Source: Sparassis latifolia (taxonomy: Eukaryota; Basidiomycota; Agaricomycetes; Polyporales; Sparassidaceae). Taken from it: a DNA stretch of 64,000 bases. Below the pieces are notes generated by a model that did not search any database, was not told the DNA's origin, and was given only the letters and a program-made list of their open reading frames with translations. The position numbers and the translations under genes were made by a program. Below, piece after piece: positions 10,119 through 21,892 of the stretch (position 1 is its first letter; every line of letters starts with the position of its first letter). The stretch is from assembly GCA_018466975.1 (NCBI GenBank), contig CM031558.1:2976001-3040000 (forward strand), read 5' to 3'.

Positions 10119-12430
10119 CTCAGCCCCCTTCCTGCCTGTTTTATGCCTTCTTCTACCCCCTCCTTACTGTCCTGCGATGACTTCTTCTACCCTTCTTTAT
10201 CTCTTTATGGCTCGGTTGTCGGTGGAGACGGATGCTTTGGCTGGTTGACTTGTTGTTCGGTTTGTCTCATTGCCTCTTGTCTCATCCCCTTCACGCACTG
10301 ACGACGGCCTTTTTCAGCGTCCAGCTCCACCTTGTGCAGGATCTGGCATATGCAAGCTTTCGACTGGTCTTGTTACGGTAGCTCCTTCTCTCCCAGAATA
10401 TCGACGACTAGCCTTTGACCACTATACCCCCCCTCCTTTTGGACACTCGTACTTGACCCCTTTTGATGAAATATCATTATGACTTTGTGTTTTAACTCGC
10501 GCGTGACGAACGGAGTTCCCAGATCCGTGCCAAGTCCCCTTAAGTGTCTCTTTTCGGCTTGCGACGTCGCCGCGCTGGCTGTTGCGTCCCCTTGACCGCT
10601 TCGTCGTTGTGACTTGCTCGTGTGGTTTCGCTCTCGAGACATTGCTGTGGCGCCTTCGCCTAGGTGACTTCTCGCCGTCTGTTTCCCTTGACTTGTCTGA
10701 CTAGATCGTCGTCTGGGCTTGTCGATGTAGTTTCCGTCCTCGAATCGTCACTATTAACCTATTGTAGGTTTGTTCTTTCGATCGTGGCCTGTTTACCTTC
10801 GTTTTGCGCGGACTTCGTTCTACGGTCATGCTCTGCAGCTCGTTCTACGACCTCGCGATTGATGCGAAGCAAACTCGGCAGCGCCCGCCCGTCCAACGCG
10901 ACGACGTTGGGTCGACTTATCGACCGCTCGAACTATCTCGTATGCTTAACGACAGCCCAACGATACTCCTCGGGCAAGAAAATTGGCCTTGATTCGCTGG
11001 ACGTATGTGTGCGAAGGCGGTGGGAACTTCTGCTTCGACTTCTGCGCACGGTGTTGGCGTTGCATATCTATGCTGCGTTGTTGCTCTTTCGCGTTCGTGC
11101 GTTTTCACTGGCACCGTTGTGGGACTGGTTGCCGATGTTTAATGTGTCGTGGAAGGACACGGAGAACCCCGGCAACGGCTGACACGCTGGCCGACTTTTG
11201 TGCTGGTCGTTCCCATCCGCCCCACTAGTTTCAGCGTGCCCCCTCATATTCATCTTCCACCATGTTGGTCTTAACCCGCACTCTTCGTCGTTTTACCTAT
11301 CCCCCCTTGTTCAACATCTCGGACCCCCTTTTTTTTTGCAGTGGCTTCGCCTTCGGCTTCAGCAAGTTCGCAGCATCGCGATGATCCTAAGCCCCTTCTT
11401 CAAGGATCCGACTCCCAATATGAATATAACCCCCTGCCTCGTAGTACGAGACACCAGATGCCCCGGACTCCCCCACCTCTTCCAGTATAGGTCGTTCGGC
11501 ATTGTATCTCGGGCACTCCTGTAATACGTGTCTCCTCGTTTGTAGTTGCGCTCCGCATGGGCATGCAGTGTCTTCTGTCGGCACAGAGCTCTTGTACTGG
11601 TCTCCTAAGAACGAGTGGCCTGTCCTGCACTGTACGAGACGTCCGAAGGTCTCCATCGAAAGCGTCCTGAACATCTCGCTCGTTTTTGTTTCTTCTGCCA
11701 CTCCTCCGCCCACCTCTCGTGTTCCCTCTCCTTCGCCCTTCGTAGCGCGTGCGATCTCGTTGCTCGCGTCGGTCCCTCACTGATCTTCGTCGCGTCCTTT
11801 GCGAGTCTGTCCGCTAGTTCATCCCCCCGTACTCCCGTGTGTCCGGGTGTCCATGCGATCTCAACGGTGTGTGTGGGGTCTTCCAGGAAAGCTGTGACCT
11901 GGTCCCGGAAGATCCGGGCGTGTCCTTGGCCAGGGATCCATTAATATCATCGTGATCGCGGCGGTGTTGTCGGCATAGAAGTGCAGATGTGCGATCGACG
12001 GGCTGGCGGTCCTCGCGAAGTGGGTGCACGGCATCCCTCGCTCCCGCCATCTCCGCGTCGTCTACCTCCGCCTCGCAATTGGTTCCCATCCCGATCTTCC
12101 CCGAGAAGAACTGTTCCTCCTTCACTTCGGCGCGACGAGTGCTGCCCCGACTCTTCTGATTCATTGGTCCGTCCGAGTATACATTAAGGACGCGGTCCGG
12201 TAAGTGCTCGAACTCTCGGATATGAACGCTGTGCCCCCCTCGTCGCTGCATCCTCTGGCGCTCCCTTTCCCGCTGGCGTTCTCGTGCGTCGTCCTCCTCA
12301 GTCCTCAGTCCTCGGCTGCTCGTCTCCAGGGCGGGAGGCACAGGGCGTTGACCGCCAATTCCGCTGGTCTTTGTCTCGCTTGGTGGGCTCTTCCGTCTTG
12401 CCGTGATCGGCTTATATATGGTCCTCAAGC
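10119..12430 (-). mobile_element. Degraded non-LTR retrotransposon (RNase H and C-terminal zinc-knuckle part)
   Basis: On the minus strand, frames around 12210-11930 carry RNase H-like motifs in different frames: VYSDG, DAEMAG and FYADNTAA. The frame at 11713-11390 carries the typical LINE C-terminus VQCRTGHSFLGDQYKSS with a CPCG...H...C motif. Stops and frameshifts separate them. Basidiomycete Tad-like LINEs have this order. The reverse transcriptase is not recognisable. The 10119-11386 part would be 3' untranslated sequence if the ATT tract is the tail; that limit is inferred. Confidence 0.6.
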
Positions 12431-13529
12431 CGTGCCTTGTCTGGCGACCACGCTCGTCTTATCCAGAGCATCGCCGGCCTCGTGACCTCCAACATCGGGT
12501 GATCCACTGGCGAGTTGCGTTAACTCTGCGAAGTGGTTAATGCAAAGAACAAGGCGAGGGTTCACGTTCAACGCCCGCGGTCTACTTCCGTCGAACACAT
12601 TTTGGGGCTCGACTTCGTGCGCCTAGGCCCCCTGCACGCATCAAGCCAAAGGCCCCGCGCGCGTCTGCCTCGCCCCCGATTCACGCCCAGGTAGCAGCAG
12701 CCGGTCGAATCCGCGCTTTTCGGGGACCTGGTGACGCCGTCGGGTGCGGGAGATCCCGTGCTTCGCCTCTCTTCTGCGTGGCATATATAGTCTCGTGCCA
12801 TGCAGCGACGCCCGAAGTTCGGTCCTGAACCTTCGTCCGAACCTTCAGGTTCAGGTTCAGTCCGGGGTTCGATGCCTGCTCCTGCTAGCCTGAACCCGCT
12901 TGGACTCGTCCGACGAGGATGTCTGCAGAGGACGAACGCCGTTGGGTCTATAGTAAGTACTGCGGCAGACTGTGCTGCGCGTCGCGAAACGTACGTGTTG
13001 TCTGCGCACTCCGTACCGTACATGACGCCCTGATATTTATCATAGGGTACACCGAATCCGACACTGCGTTCGCGAACTCCGTCCAGCTGCCAGCGACGCC
13101 CCCACGCACCGTACATGACACCGATCCCACCGTGCCCTGATCATTCATCATAGGGTACACCGAGTCCACGAGCTCCATCCAGTTTATCCTACGCCAGCTA
13201 CTAGGGACGCCCCCACCGATCGGCCGAGCTTTCCATAGTTATTTTCAAGGTTCTCTGCTGAGCGTATCCTGCAGGTTGCGCAAGGTGGTGCTACCCGACT
13301 GTGGCCTACCGCGGTTTAATCCCGCTAATGGTTCTTGGTGTCTCTGCTGCCAGTGGTGTACCTTTGCAATTTCTACGCGCGCTATTCGTTGTAACTTGTT
13401 TTGTCGTGTCGAGTCCAGACCTCTCTCACGGACTTGTGCTTATGCGTCGGCGAACTGGCGAGTGACCTGCCATACCTTCCCCGAGGAGACGTAGTTGGAA
13501 TACCAGGGCTCGGAGAAGAACTACTCAAC
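12431..13529. other. Repeat-rich spacer with a small tandem duplication
   Basis: No gene is supported. Two partial copies of a block containing ACCGTACATGAC and ATCATAGGGTACACCGA lie at about 13011-13060 and 13101-13170. A short GGTTC-rich stretch lies near 12845. The interval may be the decayed 5' part of the LINE. Confidence 0.4.
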
Positions 13530-14800
13530 TATTCTTTACCTCCCCCGAAGACGTGTGGCCCGATATTGCTCCACTGCAGATATCTCCGCCGCCAGAACGG
13601 AAATCTCGAAATCTCGAGAACGGCTGAGCACGAATGGCCAGAAGATAGGATTATTGCGTGGAAAAGAGTGGGGGGGGTGGTTGTTGTTGTGTTTGCGGGT
13701 GCGTTCCACCCTTCGGCGGTTTGTTATGATTACCCATCGGTCTTCCGTTCTCGGGCTTTTTTGCCGTGGCGAGTGTTCCGTGCAGCCTTGCAGCGCCACG
13801 TGCTTGGACGCAAACGCCACCCGGGGACGTGCTCGCTCGGAGTATATAAGCACTACCTCGATCCGTCCACATCTCTACCGCAGCAAACATCCCGTCTCGT
13901 ACCTAAGCAGGTCTCTTACCTCACAGAAGCCGTATGTCCCCCTCGCCGCTGTTTTGCAGAGCGCTGACGCGTCGTGTCCCGCGGGAACAGGACAACATGT
14001 GTGTGGAGGAGACGATCCGCGGCCGCAGCATCGAGCGGGTTACAACGTGAGAACGTCTGGCCGGAACGCCGAGGATAACCAACGTGCTTCCGATTCGCTT
14101 TTTTATTTTTTATTTTTTATTTATCGCGCATTCCCCACACGCGTTTACGCCGTGCTCGCGACATCCCGCAGGGCGTCACGCTGCCCAGCAGCCGACGGCG
14201 CTGCTGCGACGCGGGACTGCGTCTGTGCACCGGAGCTCCGGAGCTCTTCGGCGGGGAGCACGCGGTTCGGGCGGACGCACAGAGGAACGAACCAGAGCGA
14301 GCGTATGCGGTCGGTATTTCGATGAGAGATAGCCGCAGAAAAAACGAACGCACTGAATGCGGTAATATTGCATATACATGCTTTTGGAGTGAGGAGGAGA
14401 GTCGCGCTGGCGCGGTGTGACATATACGCGTGATCATTACCGTGACACTTACTGGCAGCCTGTCGTACTCGCCGCCTGCGTTGCGCGTTGATAAAGTCAC
14501 TCGGGCGCTTTTTGTGCTCATTCACTAGCGCGGTCGGACGGCGGCGTGCGCGACGGTCAATGCGTTTTGTTTCAACCGACACGCCGATATCGAGCAGCCT
14601 CGACGATAAACTGCAGCTCTCCTCTCCTCGGGCAAGCGCACTCACAATTCTGGCACCAGAGGACCGAATAGGCGAAGGGGCTGCACTACATCGCGGTATA
14701 ACGCCGATAACCCATAGAGTTGCAGAACGACAGAATCGAGGCGGCGCATGTGAGCGAGGAGAATCCGCCGATACTTGACCAGGGCTTTCAGAAGACCTGA
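13530..14800 (+). repeat. Composite dispersed repeat, copy C (R1-R2-R3)
   Basis: The order is R1 (13530-13900, like 1-365), R2 (13900-14265, like the inverse of 6360-6740) and R3 (14270-14800, like 7370-7920). It is the most complete copy in the window. A T-rich tract (TTTTTTATTTTTTATTTTTT type) at 14098-14120 sits inside R2. No transposase, LTR or terminal inverted repeat is seen, so its class is unknown. Confidence 0.8.
13843..13849 (+). promoter_or_regulatory. TATA box in repeat R1, copy C
   Basis: It has the same GTATATAAGC context as copy A. Unlike copy A, no short ATG exon with a splice donor follows, so a transcript from here is not supported. Confidence 0.4.
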
Positions 14801-15581
14801 GGGCTCGCACACCTCGCCAGCCGCGGGGAGGTGCATCCCCCGCGCGGGGATCCGGAGGGCTCGTTCAGTTGGCCCAGTTCAGAACGGCGCGCAGTCGAGC
14901 TCGTCGGGATGCGCGTCGAGCTCGGAGTTGCGTACCCTCGCCCATGACAGGCAAGTTGCACACCTGATGGCGAGCGCGCGCTGCCTCGACTCTGAACAGA
15001 CACGAATTAAATATGCAGACAGAGATATCCGGAGGCCCGAGCGCGAAGCGTCGAAGCACGGAGAGACGAGCGCGCTCTGGGGGGACAAACGAGTACGCAT
15101 CGCAATATCCCACAGCGGCGAGCACCGCACACCGTCTCCGACAGATCTCCAACGACGACCACGACAGAACCGCGCAGAAAAAAACAGCATACGTATATAT
15201 ATACATACTTATGCCGGGAGCGACGTATTTGTTAGACAATGAGTACGTTCAATTTCCAAAGTCTCAGGTGCACCCACAGCCATGCTGGGAGATGTCGAGG
15301 CATACATGAGGTGGAAAGTCAGCTAGCAATGCCCATCGACGAGTGATGATCGGAGACGCGTCTCCCTTTGTGCAAAGGCGGCGACCAGCTGCCATCTCCC
15401 TTTGTTTCTTCTTCTTGTCCACCACACCTCCCTCATACTTCCGAGGAACACCGCCAAGGTGCTCTTCCCTTTGATTTCAGGCTCCGTCTCAGATGTGTAT
15501 TATGTGCGGTCAGGTCAATCTTCGCATCTATCGGTCTGTCGGCTAGACGACTAATAACCGCTCCGTGCATCCCAGGCTGGC
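14801..15581. other. Intergenic, no gene recognised
   Basis: GC-rich sequence follows the repeat. It includes a poly-purine/TATATATATA stretch near 15195-15205 and probably the promoter of the gene starting at 15582. Confidence 0.5.
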
Positions 15582-17347
15582 ATGCAGCACAACAATGTTG
15601 CTGTGCCTTCTGTTCCTCCAAGGACCCGATTCAAAGATTTGCGTTTCTCCGAGGAGGAATATGGGCGTTTATCTGCCGCACGTCGCTCCGGAACATTCCT
15701 CAGCAGCCCGTCCACGGTCGACGAGGACTCCCCGAAGGTGCGCGTCACTGGCACCTCCGACGATGTCAAGGCTTTGCTCAACATCGCAAGCGGGCATGCA
15801 GAGCGCTGCTGGATCGAGGTACCCTTCAGCACCATGGATTCGTTGCTGTGGGTGATGGAGCGAGTCGAGAAAGTCATTCGCGTGCCGATGAAGTACTGGG
15901 TGCGCGCTCTCTTTCTCTTTATCTGCGTCAACGCATGCGGTCCTGATATTTTTTGGGTCCCTCTCAGACTCTCGCGGGCGACGGCGTGATTTACAACCCG
16001 GGCCATCTGGTGGCGAGTCTCGACCATTTCAGACAGCCCGGTACTATAGGTGTGACGCGCCTTTACGCGTTTCTTCGTTCACCCTCTGACTCCGTGTACC
16101 GCAGAGGTCGTGTTGCTGCCAGTTTGGGAGATCGGGAGGTACGCGGAAGAGAACTTGAAGTCCCACACCTGGAAGCACGCTCCCGTTACACCCCCTGCCG
16201 CGCTCCCGAAGGATCCCCGCGAGCAGGTTATGGCGCTTTTTGGGCTTATCGACCCGGTCGAGTCGCCTGACTGGGCGGCATACATCAAGCATCGCCAGGA
16301 GGCCGAGAAGGTCACGAATGAGCTCATGGAAGGTATGGCGGGCGCAGACATGGATCCGTTCGTCTCCCAGCTACGCGAGGTCGTGCAGGACGTTGCCGAG
16401 GCGGTGAATCCGCTGATGGACGACGACTGGAAGAAGATCGCCGATTCGGTGTCTGTCATCCGGTGTGTTCCGGAGGACGACGGCTGGGGGCGCGTGAGTT
16501 TCTCGAGACCCGACTCGGTGCGGTAACCCTACTCAATTTTTCCTCGCGTTCTTTTTCAGCTACGCGATGTCGAAGTCCTCTCTCGCATCCACTCGCTCGC
16601 TTCGCCACAGTCCGTGGACGTTTACTTCTATTTCCACCACCGCACGCGTATGGACTCTGTGGAGTGGAAGTATTCGCTTGCCTTCCGCGTGAACACGAAG
16701 CCGGTCAAGTGCACCCGGTGCTACAACGGGGACGGTGACCTGGAGGTCGATAAGGCACAACGTGCGGCCGGGTGGCGCACGTTCGGGTGGTTCTACTTGG
16801 ACAACCGCAGGGCCGAACACAGCAGGTGCGCGGTGACCGGCGCAGACTTGCAGGCCGTCCACGACGCGCTCTTCGGTCCCGATAACCAGGGCAGAGACGA
16901 TGAGAAAGACGAAGGCGCGGAGAAAGAGGAAGCGGACGAGGACGATGACACGCTTGGCTCGGGAATCGGACTGCGGGAGACGGCGCTGCTCATGCTCGCG
17001 TGCGTTGGCATCAGGCTCGACGTCGCGGAGGAGGAAGGAGACGATGATGGATATAGTCGCTCGTTCGGGAGAGAACTCGCTCTGAACTTGGACAGTGAGA
17101 AGCCGGGTATCAGTGCTGCTCATCTGCGCAAGATCTGTGGTATGGACCCTCTGCCTGGTGATGGTACACCTTCCTCTCACCAGGATAACATGACCGCTCA
17201 CGCGCTTCGACTCCCGTGTGTGCAGACAGGGCAGACTTATCCCGCGAGCAAGTCACGGCACCTATTGACAGCGACGAGGACGAGTCGGGCGGCTCTTTCG
17301 GCCGTCGTGGTCGTTCTCAGCGTGACGATGAATGTGTTGCCTGCTGA
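15582..17347 (+). CDS. Orphan protein with acidic low-complexity segment and C-terminal CVAC (499 aa)
   Basis: Five exons splice in frame: 15582-15899, 15968-16040, 16105-16493, 16560-17157 and 17226-17347, giving 499 aa. No known domain is recognised. The N-terminal half looks globular and mixed (RFKDLRFSEEEYGRL, VVLLPVWEIGRYAEE). A segment near residues 290-310 has two cysteines (KCTRCYNG). A strongly acidic Glu/Asp run follows (about residues 375-395), and the protein ends RSQRDDECVAC. There is no signal peptide or clear membrane span. Every junction preserves phase and the frame is clean, which supports a real gene. Function is unknown; a nuclear or cytosolic adaptor is as far as composition allows. 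Confidence 0.75.
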
Positions 17348-17622
17348 GTGCTTATACCCGCACATATGTTTTGAGATCGTCCTCGAAGGCTTTTCTATAC
17401 TAACGTATGTTTTCCCTGTGTTTTCCCTGTCCGCGACCTGCCTTCTACCGTCTGAACTATGTAACCCTACTGCTGAGAAGTTCCGATACAACAGTGCGAT
17501 AGTGAACTAACTTGCATTTTGCTCGTAAAAAAGATGCGACAACGTACAGAGAAAAAAGTTGTATCGCTTTTCTAGTACCGCCGTTAGTCGCGGCCACTAA
17601 CGCTGAGAAAGGCGCTGGAACA

Positions 17623-19039
17623 CTATCGCGATACGTGCCCAATCCAAAACTCTACGGCCTCCCCTCCCGAACCAACCCTCTCGCCCACTTGCTCGAACAC
17701 GATCCCAATCTCACGTACCATATTCCAAAGGATTCGCTCAGAGGAGTCGCGTTCTTTATATCCTAGCAAAATCGACGGCGACTTTAATCGCGTCGCGATC
17801 CCGGTCTCGTCCCCGGCTTGCTCGCGGTGCGCACCTGTGAGGGCGGAGAGAGTGCGGACGAGGGAGGGGAAGGATGAGGTGTTGTAGGTGACGTCGGCCA
17901 TTCTGGGCACCACAATAGTCAATTTATGATCTAGTGAAGACACCGTAAGCGTACAGAATGAGGTCCAAGTCGCTCACGACGGCCGACACTTCGTTCGGGA
18001 GTTGTTCGTCGTCCCAGTCGAGGACGAGTGCGCGCGGACGGGTTGAAGTCGATCGAAATAGCGCCTCGTTTTCTGCAATGTTATGTACTAGGAGAGGCAT
18101 CGCTGAAGCTTGCGACAATGCCAACAAATTTCAGACCACGTTTACGGACAGAATGAGAAGTCACTCACGGAGGTCAGTAGTTAGTATGCATCCTCCATTG
18201 CTGGAGGACGGAATAGCTGCACGCAGAGCTCCCACCGTCAGCGAGACGATGCCAGTACCAGCACCTGCAAGGATCAGAGACAAGCGGTGAAAGATTTCTC
18301 CGCCCACTTACCTAGTTCGACGATATTCCGTGGTTCACGCGACATCAATATATCCAGCAGGTTGTCGACAAGGGGAGCGGAGCAAGAAGGTCGCGTCTGT
18401 GCTAGACTGGCGATCCAAGAGCTCAGCCCGATCCCGCTGTCCCATACTTTCTAGAGATCTTCAAGAAAATTAAACTGTCACGGTGAGAACGCGACACTAA
18501 TCGCTCACCTTGTCGAGATCGAACGACGTCTGCTCTTTCACATGCAAAAAGAGCTGGTCTCCGGATCCCGCCGCGATCCTGTACACGCGCTCCACCTGTT
18601 CTTGCTTTCCCATGGTCGAGGATCCAGCCTTTGCGGACAAACGCGAAGAGAACAGGATGGGCATAGACAGCACAGGGAAAGGCCGCTCGCCGAGCGTCGC
18701 ACCTGCGAGATTCACGACGTGCGGGTTTCCCGAAGAGTGCGCAGTGAGAACGAGCCGGAAAGACTGGCCTTCCCGAATGCCTGGTGGAAGTGGGACCGCG
18801 AGCTCCTTGTATGCGCTGCTCTTCCGCCATGTCGTGAGTTTCTGCGGCTTGCTGATGCAGGGAAACGTGCTCGCTCTGCCGTTTGGCGGAGTGTCGGCGG
18901 ACCAGGCGTAGTAAATGTCTTGCTCGCCGGCGAAGAGCTCGGTGCGCAGGTCATTAGCAATCTGAGGAGTAATAGATATGGAACCCGAGGGAGAAGTCTG
19001 CAAAGGGGGTGGTCGGAGGAAACTCAGATAGAAAAACAT
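17623..19039 (-). CDS. METTL21/EFM-like protein-lysine N-methyltransferase (about 399 aa)
   Basis: Five exons are read: 19039-18509, 18450-18312, 18264-18169, 18108-17955 and 17902-17623. The start MFFYLSFLRPPP opens a ~180-residue N-terminal extension typical of fungal members. The SAM-binding motif I is VELGAGTG (about residue 221), assembled across an intron, and the family post-I hallmark DVTYNT follows near residue 309. Both mark seven-beta-strand lysine methyltransferases of the METTL21/VCPKMT/EFM group, which methylate elongation factors or chaperones in the cytosol; the substrate here is unknown. The fourth exon could start six bases later (CAG instead of AAG acceptor), removing two residues. 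It is divergent from the RhoGAP gene, with 181 bp between start codons. Confidence 0.85.
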
Positions 19040-19220
19040 AACGCGGTGGCGGAAAACATGTGGAGAAGAGATCTCTCCGACTGGGACAGATCTCGTCGAA
19101 TGGCTTACGTAACGCAGGTGATCTACGCGAGTATCCAAGTGGTTGCCGCAGAGGCTGCTCCCCGACCACGAGCTTTTCTATCTCTAGCCCCCGCCCCCGC
19201 CCTCGTCGTCGTTACGGACG
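19040..19220. promoter_or_regulatory. Bidirectional promoter region (methyltransferase / RhoGAP)
   Basis: The two divergent start codons are 181 bp apart, so both promoters must share this stretch. No TATA box is evident. Regulation in common is inferred only from geometry. Confidence 0.5.
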
Positions 19221-21892
19221 ATGAGCGACGAAGGATACCCGTCCTCCTCGTGGGAGAATGCCGACGGCTCCGAATCTCACCACACTCACACCCACAACGT
19301 CTACAGCCGCTCCCCACTCGCACAGATACAGCCGCTCGGCGTCTCTGCAGACTCTCTTAACTTCGTACCGCCTACGCCCACAAAATCTACCTCACCCCCT
19401 CGCTCGAGCGTAGAATCACCGCGCAGACAATCCGAGTCCAGATGGCGTGAAGGCGCGCTTCCGGCGACTGTGGAATATCTCGACAATGCAACCGCGGACA
19501 GTGCCACTCTGGTAGAAGCCAGCTTCGACGAGAACGTGCTACGAGCTCTTTGTGAACTTGATGTTAGTCTCTGTCTCATTCGTTTCATAAATGTCAGTTC
19601 GGACGAATTTAACGTCGTTGAACGACAGTGCGGTGTTCCACTGTTACTTGACCGGATAAAGCAGAGCATGGTTTCGTGCAGGGTATGTATTTGTCATTAT
19701 ATGCATGCTCTTATCTCTTCAGTGGTTGTCTGTAACGAGCTCGCTGGTCGCACGTCTAGGAAGCATCCGTTTTCTTCAAGAAACGCGCGCTGCTGGAAGA
19801 GGAATACGGGAGAAATATGCAAAAGCTCGCGAAGAGCACATCTGAGGCATATGCGGCGAATGACGGGAAGGCTGGGTGAATCCTGTATGCCTTCCATTTC
19901 TTTTTCTCGTCTCACATCGTGCCGTAGGTCCTTCGTTAGCGCCTGGCATCAGACGATGAAGAACCATGAGGTCTTGGCAGAGAACCGCCTTCGTTTTGCG
20001 CAGCGCCTGAACGAGATGAGCGAAGAGCTTGCTACTCTCGCTAAGGAGGTAGATAAGAACCGGAAACAGGTGCGTCGTTCACTATCTTTTGTGTGTGGGT
20101 GCGCTATAACGCGCTTCGCGGCTCCCAGACCAAAGAGCTCGCCAACCGATACGAACGCACTCTCCAAGACTCGGAAATAGCGACGGAGAAGATTAAGAAC
20201 AAATTTGACGTTACCGCGGAAGAGCTGGAGCGTTTGTTGTTGCAGAAGGAGGGAGAATCTGACCGGGAGGCCGTGCAGGGTCGTTCACGCGGGGGTGCAG
20301 GAGGAAAGCGGGCGATAGGGAAGGCCGTTGCGAAGGGAGGTCTTCTTCTGAAGGGACGCAACCCGGGCAATGTACGTGTCCTATTGTCGACGAGATCGAT
20401 TCACATTCAATATACACCTACGTGCAGATTCAAAAGCAAGAAGATGACGTCCGAGCACGCATGTCCAATACGTCAGATACGTACCGCAAGATGGTCACTG
20501 AGACTCAAACGATCCGGCAAGAGTACTTCAATTTCCAGTTGCCTCGAATCTTGCGCGTAAGTTGTCTTGTTGAAGTAGTAGTCAATAATCCTGAGTTCAC
20601 TTTCTGGGAAGGCTCTCAAAGAGTGCGTGGACGAGATCGACTTAGGAACGCAGTACCATCTCTCTCGGTACGCGTTCCTATACGAGAACATCGTCTTGAG
20701 TGACGGGACGACGCTCGCGCCGCCCGACGACAGTACGAGACTCTTTGGCTATCTGATATTTGCCGCTGCTGACGAGTAACGACAGCGTCCTCGGGTCTTA
20801 AGTCGATCATTGAGTCCATCGATAATCGTTCGGACTTCAAGACTTACATGCAGAACTATGCGTTCGCTCATGGTGGCGCTAACAACCGTGGACCTCGCCG
20901 AGACGGGCCCCGAGAAGAAGGATACGTAGGTGGTTACATGATACCCAACGGGCCACTTGTGTTGATGCTATTTTTCCAGCTTCCACCTATTCCGGCCCTG
21001 AGCTCTCACCCCCCTACCGCCCAGGCTAACACCAGCGTGCACGTCGCGGACAGAGGGCGGCCGACGTTTGGCGTTGATCTCGCAGAACAAATGGCGCGCG
21101 ACGGCGAGGACTTGCCCCCCATCATGGTCAAGTGCTGTCAGGCCATCGAGAAATATGGACTGCAGTCACAGGGTATATACAGGATAGGTGGGTCAGTGAG
21201 CAAGATCGCGAAGTTGAAGGAGCGGCTGGACCGAGGTACGTACATTTTGCACGCCCGTGGTGTGATCTGAACATATCATCGCAGACCTCGATTCGGTGGA
21301 TCTCGATGCTGAAGAGTGGAGTTCTGACATCAGCAACGTAACGAGTGTGCTCAAGATGTGGCTGCGAGAGCTACCGGAGCCCCTTCTCACTTACAGTCTC
21401 TATAAGAGCTTCCTAGATGCTGCGAGTAAGTTGCTGCGCCGGTTTGTGGCCCGTCTGTTGACGCGTCTGCAGGAACGAGAACGAGCGACTACGACACATC
21501 CGGTTGCATGAGCGCGTTAACGATCTGCCCGATCCGAACTACGCCACACTAAAGTATTTTATGGGCCATCTTCATAAGTGCGTGCACTTTGAATGTCTGG
21601 GCGCACGATTCTGATAGATTCTGCTAGAGTGGCCCAGCACGAGTCCGAGAATGCCATGTCGATACAAAATCTTGCCATTGTATTCGGTCCGACACTATTC
21701 GGGCAGAGCCAGACTGGCACGAACGGCCAAATGGACAGTGGGCCCGCCATGGCAGACGCGCCAATCCAGAACAAGGTGCCTACCTTCGTCGACTATTGCT
21801 GACCTCTCCGCTAACGTAGGTCGATGCAGGCCGTCGAGACGATCCTAGAGCACTATGTCGACATTTTCGTGGACGAGAACGAGACGGCATAG
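19221..21892 (+). CDS. F-BAR/RhoGAP protein, Rgd1-like (667 aa)
   Basis: Thirteen exons splice in frame (19221-19562, 19629-19682, 19760-19875, 19928-20069, 20129-20371, 20428-20556, 20612-20732, 20786-20925, 20980-21235, 21285-21429, 21473-21577, 21628-21775, 21830-21892). After a disordered Ser/Pro-rich first ~90 residues comes an FCH/F-BAR coiled coil to about residue 430 (ALLEEEYGRNMQKLAK, ELANRYERTL). A RhoGAP domain follows at about 450-650, with the arginine-finger loop GIYRIGG and the NLAIVFGPTLFG motif. The architecture matches fungal Rgd1, which binds curved membrane and stimulates GTP hydrolysis by Rho3/Rho4-type GTPases in polarised growth. The intron after 21429 uses a weak GTTGCT donor; it was chosen because it alone keeps phase. 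Confidence 0.9.

Noticed and set aside
12568..13116. 182-codon minus-strand frame
   Set aside because: It runs through the small tandem duplication and GC-rich spacer; Arg/Pro/Ser-rich with no recognisable domain.
21430..21472. Frameshift in the RhoGAP gene after exon 10
   Set aside because: The obvious GTAAGT donor breaks frame, but a donor four bases downstream restores a full RhoGAP domain, so no lesion is needed.
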